This document shows, one piece after another, positions 21,293 through 32,420 of a stretch of 64,000 nt of DNA (positions within the stretch are counted from its first letter, which is position 1; every line of letters begins with the position of its first letter). A program made the translations under genes and the position numbers. The notes beneath the pieces are model-generated. The model was not told the origin of the DNA. It worked only from the letters and a program-made list of their open reading frames with translations, and ran no database searches. The stretch spans positions 159,845,052 through 159,909,051 of the forward strand of contig CM060977.1 in assembly GCA_030765065.1 (NCBI GenBank), written 5' to 3'. This DNA is from Deroplatys truncata (taxonomy: Eukaryota > Arthropoda > Insecta > Mantodea > Mantidae).

Positions 21293-21434
21293 CTATGTGC
21301 ACACTGCTGATGCTACACATCTGTGCTAGCTGAAATGTTGCCTCCATCTGGTGAAACTTTCTTGGTTTCTCAATAAGCCACTTTCCAGAGAGCTTGTTAC
21401 TTGTGAGAAGATTCTCAGCCACATGCTTAGCATC
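21293..21434 (-). CDS. XRCC1: XRCC1-like exon 2 (N-terminal domain)
   Basis: XRCC1 is the nuclear scaffold of single-strand break and base-excision repair; its N-terminal domain binds DNA polymerase beta and nicked DNA. This 142-nt exon has an acceptor TTTGTTCTTAG and a donor beginning GTACAT. It encodes 47 residues with no stop: DAKHVAENLL, GKWLIEKPRK, QMEATFQLAQ, ISSVHIG. Human XRCC1 has DSTHCAENLL ... HSVDIG at the same place, and the paralogue XNDC1N aligns without gaps. The frame joins exon 1 exactly (TSQ + DAKH). The intron between them is 10,165 bp and full of transposons. The next exon (GN..SAFVEVLV-like) was not found. The ordinary coding character amid repeats supports a real exon; XNDC1N-like is the alternative name. 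Confidence 0.8.
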
Positions 21435-21615
21435 CTAAGAACAAATATAAGTACTAATAACTATAAACTGAAGCTAATATACAAGCATGTACTTATATTA
21501 ATGGCAAAGCTTCACTTATCTTTCTAATTAAAAGGAAAATTTGAAGTGATACATTCACATGACTTTCTCTACCTCCATAATTTATTAGTGGGTATACAAA
21601 CTAAATAAGCTTATT

Positions 21616-22454
21616 ACTTTCTCTACTACGTATTAGTAAGTAGGGGAAGTATTGTATTCCACCCAAAAATTCGATACCGAGATTTCACCGGAAATATATG
21701 TCTTGAGATCCCCTGAATCCAAAAAAAACTATTTTTGGAAACATGTGCATGCGTGTCTGTCTGTGAACAGCATAATTCAGAAACAAACAGTCGGATAAAC
21801 ACCAAACTTGATATTTAGGTTCAGTATCTTCCAGAGATGCGGCACGAAGGTTTTCAAGAAAATCCCCCCACCCCAGATTACCCTTTACATGAAACATTTT
21901 TCGAAAATTTTAATTTTCTCAAAAATAGCTCTAACAATTTTGATTAAAATATCATAAGTTTAAGATATTTTCATGACAAATGAAATATATATCTCGAATT
22001 TTCTGGGAATGTCTCCAAAAGTATTCTTCATTGTGAACGACTTTTGCATAACTGGTAAACCATAAGAGATAGACAAAATTTTACTGCACAAAAAATGTAC
22101 ACCGCGTTAAAATACACAATTTATGTCATATACATTTTTTTTGTTGAGTCAACCATTTTCAAGATATTCATTGTTATTCCCTTAGATTTTCCAATACTTA
22201 TACTTTTTCTCAAATGGAAATTCATTATTCACTTTTTTTTTGTCCTGGTAATGCAAAGAGAATGGAATACTCCACATAGCAATCAGCTCTTAAAATATTT
22301 GACTATAGGTTAAAGCCTACCAATTCCCCTTGCATCTACAAGAAAATTAGCAATAAGATTAACATCTCGATTGACATGAAGCATATGGAGAATAAGCGTT
22401 TGTAAAAATAGTTTGTACAAGTGTAGAGAAAGTCATGTGAGTGTAAACGTAAGA
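21616..22454 (+). mobile_element. Microsatellite MITE copy a
   Basis: ACTTTCTCTACTACGTAT start, central GTGCATGCGTGTCTGTCTG tract, and AGAGAAAGTCATGTGAGTG near the end. A somewhat diverged member of the family detailed at 33474. Confidence 0.8.
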
Positions 22455-22639
22455 TTTTTTTCTATCTACTAGTTTTAGTCCAAATAAACCTTTGCGAAAT
22501 AGCTGCATTATACAATTCATTATAGATACAAAGAGAACAACAATAGTCAAATGTTTTAGAACTGGACACTATATGCTGTCCTTAAAATTCCATGCTGTTT
22601 TCATGCAATTGTGAGAATCAGCTGAATGTTGATAGAACT

Positions 22640-23245
22640 TTAAGAGAATGACCAAAAACGAACAATTTGAACTATTAATTATGGATATCTCAGAAATGGC
22701 TTATGCCACAAAAAAAAAAAAACTTATTTGAAATAAATTGTGTGTTTTAAAGAGATCTGCATTTTTTGTATAGTACGTTTTCATCTATCCTTTAACGTTT
22801 ACCAGTTGTACAAGATTATACAAAATTCCTTCCGAATGAAGAGAACTTTACAGGCCATTCCCAGAAAATTCAAGATATACATTTTATTTATCATGTAAAT
22901 ATCTTTAGTAAATGATATTTTAATCAAAACCATTAGTGAGATTTTTTAGAAAATCACAATGTTGGAAAAATGCTTATATAAAGAGTAGTTTGGGGTAGGG
23001 GGATTTTTTGAAGATCTTCATGTCACATCTTTGGAAAACGCTGAACTTAAACACCAAGTTTGATATTGATCCGACTTTGTTTTTGAGTTATGCTGTTTGC
23101 ATTCACGCGTGTGCATACCCACTCACACAGACTTTTTTTTTATTTAAGGGGCCTCAAAACATGCATTTCCGGTGAAATCTCTGTATCAAATTTTTGGATG
23201 GAATGCAATACCTTCTCTACCTATTATGTACATGGTAGATAAAGT
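22640..23245 (-). mobile_element. Microsatellite MITE copy b, diverged
   Basis: Minus orientation. It keeps GGGATTTTTTGAAGATCTTC, CACCAAGTTTGATAT and GCATTTCCGGTGAAATCTC but has many substitutions; its 3' part is shortened or unalignable by eye. Confidence 0.65.
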
Positions 23246-23329
23246 AATATGTGTAGCTTTGTCATTAATACATTTATATATACCTATACATATAATTTAT
23301 ACACAGACGTATTTAATATAGGTTGCGCA

Positions 23330-24140
23330 GTGGGATATCATGGTTTTTACAGACTTGTTGGGGGACATTTAGAATGTGAAAAGATGGTTTGTTACGTTAT
23401 TGTTTTACCACGCTTTGGGCGTCAATTTGAAGTAGTTTGTATTGAAGGAGTTGTATCGTATTTCGATGGTTGGGGAGCCGAACTTGTAGTAGTTGCAACC
23501 GCACATATAGTAAACAGTTTCCGGTAGCCTTCGCCCCAAGTGTACTTTCAGGTGGCCTTCGTCCCAAATGTACTTTCAGATGGCCTTTGCCCCAAGTTTA
23601 AAAAAATATTATCTTTGTAATTTAACTGTTTCTTTAAATATTGTATATTTATGTTTGCCTCGGCTGTGTCAGTATTATTGTTAGAGACACGTTTCTCTTA
23701 GCAGGGTTGTGATGCGACAAGAATGTAGGCTTACACAGATTATAATTTTACTTCACTCCTTTATTAATACTTGATACAATTTAAATAACACTTCACTGAT
23801 ATAGAGAGCTGTGAGATTCTTTTCACTAATTACTTGCGCTTTTTAACACGTAAACTATTTTTCGTCCCACATGAATACATATTATATTTCTTGACACTTT
23901 TTACGTTGGTTAGTAACGCTGTTTGCAGGCATCATGTCCAGTTATGAGCGCTGTCTAGAAGCAACTGAACTCTGTATTTGAAAATTTTGCTATATTTCAG
24001 TTTCTGATGGGCTAAATCTAGTCCAATAGAATACCTTCATTTAACTAAAGCTTTTTCTGGTTGTTGATTGGCTATTTTATAAACTGTCAAAAAAAATTAC
24101 ATTATTGTTGCTCCAATAATGACTAGTAGCATTATTAAAC
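23330..24140 (-). mobile_element. Family-A LTR copy A5, part 1
   Basis: Minus-orientation LTR with the PBS-like unit CACGCTTTGGGCGTCAATTT (23409-23428) and three units of the 28-29-bp GCCTTCGCCCCAA repeat. It is interrupted at 24152 by a Penelope fragment. Confidence 0.75.
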
Positions 24141-24152
24141 ATTCTTATTCAT

Positions 24153-24861
24153 ATATATATTGTAATGAAAAGAAGCTAGAAACAGTGATGTGTATTGAAT
24201 TTATTTAAAGGTGAGTCGGAATTGTTACACTAACATCACTTAAGTTTACTCACTTAACATGTTTCGGGAAACAGTTGTTCCCATCCTCAGAAGGTTAATT
24301 CGACTGGCCTGTGTTGTTGGTGTTTCCGTTTTTTGGACTGGATCCTGTGGTGGCATCTTGTGGTGGAGAAATGTACTTCCAGAGAGGATTTGGTGGCGGC
24401 AAATCAAAATTCATTAGATTTGTGTTGTGTTTTAGAATGGTGATCTTCTCCCATGCATCTAATTCGGCTGCAAATTTGGCTGGTTTGACTAATGTAATAT
24501 TGGGTTTGATGTTGTGATTAGTGATCCAAAAATGGTGTGAAACTGCAGATTTGTCCATTTGTTTGTATTTAATACATCTCATGTGCTCCTTTAGCCTAGT
24601 TTCTAAGTTTCTTTTTGTCTTACCTATGTATACTTTATTGCAATCTGAACAATTGATTTTATAGATTCCAGCTTTTTTGTCTTGTGGAATGGGGTCTTTT
24701 AACTTGTTACAAAGTAATTTCCAGTCCAAAAAACGGAAACACCAACAACACAGGCCAGTCGAATTAACCTTCTGAGGATGGGAACAACTGTTTCCCGAAA
24801 CATGTTAAGTGAGTAAACTTAAGTGATGTTAGTGTAACAATTCCGACTCACCTTTAAATAA
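24153..24861 (-). mobile_element. Penelope fragment with inverted ends and 12-bp TSD
   Basis: Flanked by ATTCTTATTCAT (24141-24152 and 24862-24873). Ends of about 150 bp are inverted copies (TTTCCGTTTTTTGGACTGG and its complement at 24716-24734), each with a hammerhead-like core (24261-24290 minus, 24772-24801 plus). Between them is the endonuclease frame. Confidence 0.85.
24295..24729 (-). CDS. Penelope GIY-YIG endonuclease domain
   Basis: The open frame of 144 codons has AGIYKINCSDCNKVYIGKT (residues ~20-38), LETRLKEHMRCIKYKQ, SHHFWITNHN and LDAWEKITILKHN, the complete order of a Penelope GIY-YIG nuclease. The CSDC pair is the zinc-linker cysteines. There is no RT, so it is an isolated domain inside an inverted-terminal fragment. 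The frame is intact, which suggests recent insertion, but the copy cannot retrotranspose by itself. Confidence 0.8.
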   Translation of the reverse strand: MDWKLLCNKLKDPIPQDKKAGIYKINCSDCNKVYIGKTKRNLETRLKEHMRCIKYKQMDKSAVSHHFWITNHNIKPNITLVKPAKFAAELDAWEKITILKHNTNLMNFDLPPPNPLWKYISPPQDATTGSSPKNGNTNNTGQSN

Positions 24862-24873
24862 ATTCTTATTCAT

Positions 24874-25124
24874 TATTGCCTGAAGGTTACCTCATTGTTA
24901 GCAACTTTTAACTTATTATTCTCACAGCTCCTACATAATTAAATTATATAATATATTCACATAACATTATTGAACATGCTTACAATAATATAAGTATATG
25001 CAATGACTGTTACATACATTTTATAAATTATTACATACACATATTGCTTCAAGGCGGGCTGTTATTGAATTTACATATTATATAATTACACTGAAATTAA
25101 TTAAGTGTTAAAAATACTGCCTCA
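24874..25124 (-). mobile_element. Family-A LTR copy A5, part 2
   Basis: It resumes TATTGCCTGAAGGTTACC after the Penelope fragment and ends AATACTGCCTCA. Confidence 0.8.
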
Positions 25125-25149
25125 AATGAATTAAAATAAACACACATAC

Positions 25150-25490
25150 TGGAAGTAAGCTAGTGTAATACATTTTAATTATTAATCTCTCATTACTTTT
25201 TCATAACTATATTTTGTAAATAGCCTCCCTGCAACAAATGCATTCCTGCAATCTGTTGTTGAAGTTCTGTATGACTCACTCCAACAAAATAGGATCAATG
25301 GCACTGATTTTGTTCCCTATGTGTTCTTTTAGCTGGATGATCATGTGATGCTTTTTGCAATACACCCTACTTTTCAAATAGCCACATAAGAAGTAATCAG
25401 CTGTAGTCAGATCAGGAGATCTAGGTGGCCAGGCTGTGTGTCCTAATTTGTTGAAACCATAATAACACTAGTGTGCATGATATCGGATGA
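25150..25490 (-). pseudogene. Tc1/mariner-superfamily transposase C-terminus
   Basis: Minus frame reads WPPRSPDLTTADYFLCGYLKS (shown here as WPPRSPDLTTAD + YFLCGYLKS), then VIQNFNNRLQECI. It is the third catalytic region and C-terminus of an insect mariner-superfamily transposase. The N-terminal half of the same type lies at 27400-27905. Confidence 0.7.
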
Positions 25491-25522
25491 CTGAAAACTA
25501 ATGTGATTCTGACTCACTTTTT

Positions 25523-25657
25523 ACTTTCTCTACTACGTATAGTAAGTAGGGGAAGTATTGCATTCCACCCAAAAATTCGATAGCGAGATTTCACCGGAAA
25601 TACATGTTTTGAGACCTCCTGAATCCAAAAAAAGCATTTTTGGAAACATGTCCGCGC

Positions 25658-25728
<71 letters not shown>

Positions 25729-26423
25729 TGTGAACAGCATAACTCAAAAACGAACAGTCGGATAAACACCAAACTTGGTATTTAGGTTCAGTATCTTCCA
25801 GAGATGCGACACGAAGGTTTTCAAGAAAATCCCCCCACCCCAGACTACCCTTTACATGGAACATTTTTCGAAAATTTTAATTTTCTCAAAAATGGCTATA
25901 ACGATTTTGATTAAAATATCATATGTTTAAGATAATGTCATGAGAAATGAAATGTATATCTCGAATTTTCTGGGAATGTCTCCAAAAGTATTCTTCATTG
26001 TGAACGACTTTTGCATAACTGGTAAACCATAAGAGATAGACAAAATTTTACTACACAAAAAATGTAGATCTCGTTAAAATACACAACTTATGTCATATAC
26101 ATTTCTTTTGTTGAGTGAACCGTTTTCGAGATATTGCTTGTTATTCCCTTAAATTTTCCAATACTTATACTTTTTCTCAAATTCATTATTCATTTTTTTA
26201 TGTCCTGGACTTGCAAAGAGAATGGAATGCGCCGCATAGCAACCAGCGTTAAAATATTTGACCATCGCTTAAAAGCTACCATATTCCCCTTGCATCTACA
26301 AGAAAATTACCAATAAGATTGACATCTCGATATCTCGATTAACATAAAGCATATGGAGAATAGGCGTTTGTAAAAATAGATTGTACAAGAGTAGAGAAAG
26401 TCATGTGAGTGTAACACATCAGA
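25523..26423 (+). mobile_element. Microsatellite MITE copy c
   Basis: Full-length, with a long (GT)n tract at about 25660-25726. Ends ACTTTCTCTACTACGTATAG and CACATCAGA. Confidence 0.85.
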
Positions 26424-26499
26424 TTTTTTATGCTGATTTCAGAACTGGTTTTAGTTTTTTCTATCACGTACAGTTTTTTCACAATTTCACTTCAAAAAT

Positions 26500-27045
26500 A
26501 TAGAGATATAAGGATATTGCTTCCGTCACTACACATAAAATTGGGCTTGATGAAGTAATTTGTAAGGGCTCTACCACAGGATGGACTCTGCTTCAAGTAC
26601 CTTTCCAAGAAATTTTTGTTGGTCCTCAAATGAAGAAATTGATGAAGGATGAAGACTTTGAGAAGACAATGAATGAGAGAGAAATAGAAGCATGGACCGC
26701 CTTCCAATCAGTTACTGAAAACTTCTTAGGTAATAACAAAGATCCTAATTACAAGTCCATTGTCGAAACAATATTGGAAAATTTCAAGAAGATGGGCTGT
26801 AACATGAGTGTAAAGGTGCATTTTCTGCATTCACGTATCGACTACTTTCCAGAAAATCTGGGACATTATAGTGAAGAGCAGGGTGAACGTTTTCACCAAG
26901 ATATTAAGGAAATGGAGAGAAGGTACCAGGGGGGATGAAATGAAACTATGATGGCCGACTACTGTTGGATGTTGAGGAGGGACAGTCATCTTCAAGGATC
27001 TGCAAGAAAGTCAAATAAGAGAAAGTTTGAAAAAAATTAAATGAA
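26500..27045 (+). pseudogene. Pseudogene of a repeated arthropod protein family of unknown function
   Basis: Frames read LLPSLHIKLGLMK, FVGPQMKKLMKD, NFLGNNKDPNYKSIVE, GCNMSVKVHFLHSRIDYFP, EEQGERFHQDIKEMERRYQG, DYCWMLRRD. This order is familiar from a multi-copy 'uncharacterised protein' family scattered through arthropod genomes, probably transposon-derived. The longest open part is 26630-26938 (102 codons); stops break both sides. No catalytic role is known to me. Confidence 0.65.
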
Positions 27046-27099
27046 ACACTTTGGCTTCTTGTTTTATTAAAATGTAGTCATGAAATAAATTAGGGGAGT

Positions 27100-27905
27100 T
27101 CTTGAGAGCATTCTTAAAATGTTCCTTGAATAAAAACTTACCTTGTGTGAAATGGTATTTGAATACTTTTCTATGCTCATTAGTATATTTTGTGTAACAA
27201 CCTGACGTGACAGAAAAAAACAGAAGTTATTTCTGGAATCACCATAAAAACTTGATTCAAGAACACCTACTTTTAAGAAATCATCTGACAAAAAGTTTGA
27301 AAATGCAGACTAGTGTTACTCATCATCAAAATTAATGTTGCCATGAGTTTCTAACACTGAGCATTTGTTGGTAGCATTCTGAGTTGATTCCAAAGGCAGA
27401 AACACCACACGAGATCGTTACTTTTGGACTGTGTAATGGTTTTTAGTGAAAATTCAGTTTATATACACAACCAAAAAGTGGAAATGTGCCTCATCCGACA
27501 TAATCAGTATGTTCAGAATATCTGGATTAGTATTCAACATGTCAGTAAACTGTCTACAAAACTGCATTACAGGAAGTTTATCAATTGGTTTAACTCGATG
27601 CACAAACTGAAATTTGTACAAATGAAATTAGAGGTCAGAGGGTAGGATGCAGGAAAACTTCTGTCCGATGCATTTAAAGCCATTGACTGACACCTTGCAG
27701 AAAGAGTTGGACTTTGCTGCAAAGCTTCTCTAACTCTCACAATGTTCTCAGGCATAAGGACTGTTTTTGGACTGCCAACAAACTCATCACAAATATTGCC
27801 AGAATTGGTAAATTTACTCACCCACTTTAAGATAGGTTTCGGGACAGAATTCTTTCATGCCGTGCAATTTTAAATTCATTTCTAAATCTTCTCTGAGCAT
27901 GAGTG
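27100..27905 (-). pseudogene. Tc1/mariner-superfamily transposase N-terminal half
   Basis: Minus frames read KFTNSGNICDEFVGSP, PENIVRVREALQQSP (helix-turn-helix region, 27567-27821), then ILNILIMSDEAHFHFL near 27500, carrying the first catalytic aspartate. It is the typical 'DEAHFHL' insect transposase. The C-terminal half at 25150-25490 is probably from the same copy, split by insertions. Confidence 0.65.
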
Positions 27906-27929
27906 ATCGATTTCAACTTAAAAAATTTT

Positions 27930-28576
27930 GATGTGTTACGCTCACATGACTTTCTCTACTCTTGTACAAACTATTTTTACAAACGCTTATTCTCCATATG
28001 CTTCATGTTAATCAAGATATCGAGATGTTTATCTTATTTATCTTATTGCTAATTTTCTTGTAGATGCAAGGGGAATTGGTAGGCTTTAAGTGATAGTCAA
28101 ACATTTTAAGAGCTGATTGCTATGTGGAGTATTCTATTCTCTTTGCATTACCAGGACAAACAAAACAAAAAAAAAAAAAAAGAATAACGAATTCCCATTT
28201 GAGAAAAGGTAATAAGTATTGGAAAATTTAAGGGAATAACAAGCAATATCTTGAAAATGGATCACTCAACAAAAAAAAATGTATATGACATAAATTGTGT
28301 ATTTTAACGCGATCTACATTTTTTGAGTAGTAAAATTTTGTCTATCCCTTATGGTTTACCAGTTATGCAAAAGTCGTTCACAATGAAGAATACTTTTGGA
28401 GACATTTCCAGAAAATTCAAGATATACATTTTATTTGTCATGAAAGTATCTTAAATATATGATATTTTAATCAAAATCGTTAGACCCTTTTATGAGAAAA
28501 TTAAAATTTTCGAAAAATGTTCCATGTAAAGGGTAATCTGTGGTGGGGGGATTTTCTTGAAAACCTTCGTGTCGCA
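27930..28576 (-). mobile_element. Microsatellite MITE copy d, truncated
   Basis: Minus orientation from the GATGTGTTACGCTCACATGA end to GAAAACCTTCGTGTCGCA; the microsatellite and left terminus are missing. Confidence 0.85.
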
Positions 28577-28698
28577 ATTACATTTGATGCCTGCTCTAGA
28601 ATTAATGAAGCTATTTAAATATTTATATATATATATTAAGAACTGACAGTAAATGGTATGCATTACAAACGAAATAGAAGGTAAACATAGGTAAAAAA

Positions 28699-29399
28699 TC
28701 TGATGTGTTACACTCACATGACTTTCTCTACTCTTGTACAATCTATTTTTACAAACGCCTATTCTCCATATGCTTTATGTTAATCGAGATATCGAGATGT
28801 CAATCTTATTGGTAATTTTCTTGTAGATGCAAGGGGAATATGGTAGCTTTTAAGCGATGGTCAAATATTTTAACGCTGGTTGCTATGCGGCGCATTCCAT
28901 TCTCTTTGCAAGTCCAGGACATAAAAAAATGAATAACGAATTTGAGAAAAAGTATAAGTATTGGAAAATTTAAGGGAATAACAAGCAATATCTCGAAAAC
29001 GGTTCACTCAACAAAAGAAATGTATATGACATAAGTTGTGTATTTTAACGAGATTTACATTTTTTGTGTAGTAAAATTTTGTCTATCTCTTATGGTTTAC
29101 CAGTTATGCAAAAGTCGTTCACAATGAAGAATACTTTTGGAGACATTCCCAGAAAATTAGAGATATGCATTTCATTTCTTATGACATTATCTTAAACATA
29201 TGATATTTTAATCAAAATCGTTATAGCCATTTTTGAGAAAATTAAAATTTTCGAAAAATGTTCCATGTTAAGGGTAGTCTGGGGTGGGGGGATTTTCTTG
29301 AAAACCTTCGTGTCGCATCTCTGGAAGATACTGAACCTAAATACCAAGTTTGGTGTTTATCCGACTGTTCGTTTTTGAGTTATGCTGTTCACAGACACA

Positions 29400-29465
<66 letters not shown>

Positions 29466-29593
29466 CATGTTTTCAAAAATGCTTTTTTTGGATTCAGGAG
29501 GTCTCAAAACATGTATTTCCGGTGAAATCTCGGTATCGAATTTTTGGGTGGAATGCAATACTTCTCCTACTTGCTATACGTAGTAGAGAAAGT
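28699..29593 (-). mobile_element. Microsatellite MITE copy e
   Basis: Full-length minus copy with an (AC)n tract at about 29395-29461. Ends TCTGATGTGTTACACTCAC and TACGTAGTAGAGAAAGT. Confidence 0.88.
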
Positions 29594-31599
29594 AAAAAGG
29601 AAAATAAACAAAAGAAAAAAATAAACACAAACAATAACAAAACAAAAAATATAGTGTGGGTCTACTAGGCCCCGCGCGACCAACGGTGTCCTACCAAAGC
29701 ACACACCTGACAGAGGGTTAAGGACTTACCAGAAAGAAAACAAAAAGGGTGGTGGAAACAAAAACACACTACGTTAAGGCAATATGGTGGAATAGTGCAA
29801 ACCAGAGTATGGCACATTGTTCATTCTTTGCTGTTTGAATACATTCCACCCACAATTATGGTGATTTTCTCAAGGGCAACAGTGATGATACCCTACCAAA
29901 TTATAGCTTTTATCATTTTATGTCACATCTCCATATTTCTTTGATTATGTATATTTTTATACCTGCAAAATTTTATTTTGAAGTAATAAAAATACAAAGA
30001 GAGGCCAAATTCAGGTGGAAATTAAATGTCTTACAATAGTCTTAAACAGGAGTACAGATATTTCACTGTTTGGTGATGTATCATTCACAAGACGACATTA
30101 AATTGGTAAGTCGATGGCAGCTGGGCGCCAAAATTGCAAGCGTACATATAGTACATGGGGCAACAGTGCACCTCGTTTAACCTGTACTGTCTTTTAAGCC
30201 TTAGATGCACTATATGTAAATCATTCTGTGTCTAGAGGTGATAAAACAGATTATTTATTTTAGACTGTATTTTGTATTAGATTGTACACAGTATCAAATT
30301 ATGTATTTAATATTCTAATCTAATAATTTCCAAATTTAAATATTTGCAAGAAGTAAAAAGGCAAATGGAAGGAAAAAAGGTATAAATATATTTATGCCCA
30401 CAAGATTATGCTTGTATATATTAGTGCAGGTTAATCCATAAGTTTTGAACTACTACTGTACATATTCAAATATTCAATTTTGCTTTCATAAGACCATTTT
30501 TACTCATAAAATATATTCTCTACAGTTGTAAAACACCTAACTGGAAAAACTGTGCCTACATGGTCTGGTCAACGCCATTTAATGTTTTATTATTCCCATT
30601 TCACAACCCTTTATAGTATTTGAAATGCATTTTCCCACTTAACACAACTGAAACTTTGCATGCAATCAGCTGTGGTAAAAGTCACTCGATCTGTATTGTG
30701 GCCTGATACTATATTACGATTATGAAGATGGTAATCAGGTGCAATAATCTGATTTCAGTAGCTCGTCACGCAGATATTTTACCCTGTGCGCATGCGCCAG
30801 GACTTAGAATAACAGCTTGACCCAATAGACCAACCCCTACCCTGAACCCAGTAACTTACTTCTGTGATTAGCTGAAAGAGAAGCCACTGTTAAAATTGTG
30901 GCTAGACTACCGTATCCAGCTGCCCCTCCTCCCAAATTGTAACAAATGAAGACGAATGCAATGAAAATACCTAAATTAGAGGTTTAGGAGATGTAAACAC
31001 TTGGAAAGCCTGGAGCCCATTAACCCGACCTTTTTTTAGACACTTTGTTTTATAGCAAAATCATTGTGTAATGTCAACAAAGGTCTCCAACTTGTTACTG
31101 CATGGAAGTGCAAACTGACCAAGAGGGTCTGGATAAGGAAGTTTGTTGGAAATTTCTTATAAGAACCCTTCATGACTTAGATTTAGTAACTAACAAAACA
31201 TTTATGGAGCTTAAATAGGGTATAATTAACTGTATAATTGACAAGTTCAAAAAATTTAAACACTAGACTACCACAAGAAATTTCAGCAATGTATACTGTC
31301 TGTATGTCACGTCCATATGGCCTTAGAATTTTAATTTATTGACACATCCAAGTACAATAAACCTCGGCAACGCATATTATCTGAATTGTAACTGGACACC
31401 AAAGGTAGAGAGTTATAAATTACGGTAATGGAATACAAACTATAAACAACGAGGTGGGAATCTTTAGCTTCAAACTAAAACTAGATGAAACATTCTCGTA
31501 ACTTTGGCAGCCAGTAACAAATAAATTTCAATGTATTAGTATTGGATTCTAAAGAGCGCTTCGGTAATTAGCTTAAAATAAATAGAAGGCCTGTCTTAC
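29594..31599. other. Mostly unique XRCC1 intron 1 sequence
   Basis: No transposon or ORF is recognised. An NRF-1-type palindrome lies at 30788-30797. Confidence 0.4.
30788..30797. promoter_or_regulatory. NRF-1-like palindrome
   Basis: GCGCATGCGC, with flanks close to the YGCGCAYGCGCR consensus, in otherwise CpG-poor DNA 0.8 kb inside XRCC1 intron 1. Confidence 0.3.
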
Positions 31600-31644
31600 C
31601 TGGGAAGTAAAGCTTTTAACCTCAACTAAGCGAATTTCAGGCAT
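31600..31644 (-). CDS. XRCC1: XRCC1-like exon 1 (start of protein)
   Basis: The 45-nt coding part of exon 1 reads MPEIRLVEVKSFTSQ, ending CAG at a GTAAGA donor. Human XRCC1 begins MPEIRLRHVVSCSSQ and its next residues are DSTHCAENLL, matching exon 2 here (DAKHVAENLL) in frame. XRCC1 is a nuclear scaffold for single-strand-break repair; this is the first beta strand of the N-terminal domain. The start is the only ATG in frame before the splice site. A 10-codon upstream ORF (31709 down to 31677) would precede it if the transcript starts far enough upstream. The gene faces CARHSP1, whose ATG is 649 bp away. Confidence 0.82.
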
Positions 31645-32292
31645 GTAGAATACACATGCGGTACAATAAATTTGCACTACAAATCTTTCCTATTCCCAAT
31701 TCCCGCCATCCTAAACAGAGTACCAACAGCCGAAAGCAAATAATGATAAATCTATTTGTTTATGGACCTATAATGTAATGTTAAACTTATTTTTGTTCAA
31801 TAAGGTTCTTAAAAGTACATATTTATTTGTTTATATGGTTCATTTTTTATAAATGAGATGTATTTACTTGCTTACAGGTAAAGAAACAAAATGAAGATGT
31901 TGGTAACATATGTAGTAACTTCGATTAAAAAGGCAGGTAGAGAAAAACAAGTGCATGTAACTCGAATATAGTTGTAACTTGTAATGTAAACAAGCAAATT
32001 AGCAGACTAACTCAGCGAAACATAGTGTTCTTTCTGTTTTCCTGCTAGAAAGCAAAGGAACTGCAGTAGTTGTAAGTGTTCATATAAAGTTAGGATAGTA
32101 TAGTCTACTCTCATTGTTACATTTAATACAACAAATAATTTAATAAATGAGAATGAATCCTAAAATTGCTTAAGAGTTGCTAATCTGACCTTACAAGGAC
32201 AAACGAAACGTGCATGTATCATTCTAAACTTAATTCTAATTGTTTGTGCAATCGCATTCATTACAGAGAACCGAGAGTGAAAGGTTTACAGA
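31645..32292. promoter_or_regulatory. Shared divergent promoter region of XRCC1 and CARHSP1
   Basis: The region separates the two start codons. It has an E2F-like TTCCCGCC at 31700-31707, overlapping a YY1-like GCCATC. On the CARHSP1 side a donor GTAAGT at 32072 and an acceptor CATTCATTACAG ending 32266 could frame a 195-bp 5'UTR intron. No TATA box is obvious and no transposon is recognised in it, unlike both flanking introns. The start sites are unknown. Confidence 0.5.
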
Positions 32293-32420
32293 ATGTCTCA
32301 ACATTCCAAACCAAGTAACCCAACTGCAGCATCGCTCTTATCACCAGAGTCTCCCGGAGGCAGTCCCAAGTTACAGGTTCCAAGCCCTTTAATTACAAGA
32401 CGTACTCGGACAGATTCAAC
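32293..32420 (+). CDS. CARHSP1: CARHSP1-like first coding exon
   Basis: CARHSP1 (Drosophila CG9705) is a small cytoplasmic cold-shock-domain protein that binds single-stranded nucleic acid and stabilises certain mRNAs. The exon starts ATG with A at -3 and encodes 42 residues plus two bases: MSQHSKPSNP, SLLSPESPGGSP, then QVPSPLITRRTRTDST. Human CARHSP1 has VPSPLPTRRTRTFSA here, a proline-directed phosphorylation region. A consensus GTAAGT donor follows at 32421. The phase (two bases, AC) fits the acceptor at 57312. The 24,891-bp intron between holds most of the window's MITEs. Confidence 0.85.

Noticed and set aside
25558-25785. Open frames through GT/CA tracts (here and at 29258-29668, 35572-35955, 60291-60626)
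   Set aside because: They are translations of dinucleotide repeats and the surrounding MITE, found in several frames; not genes.
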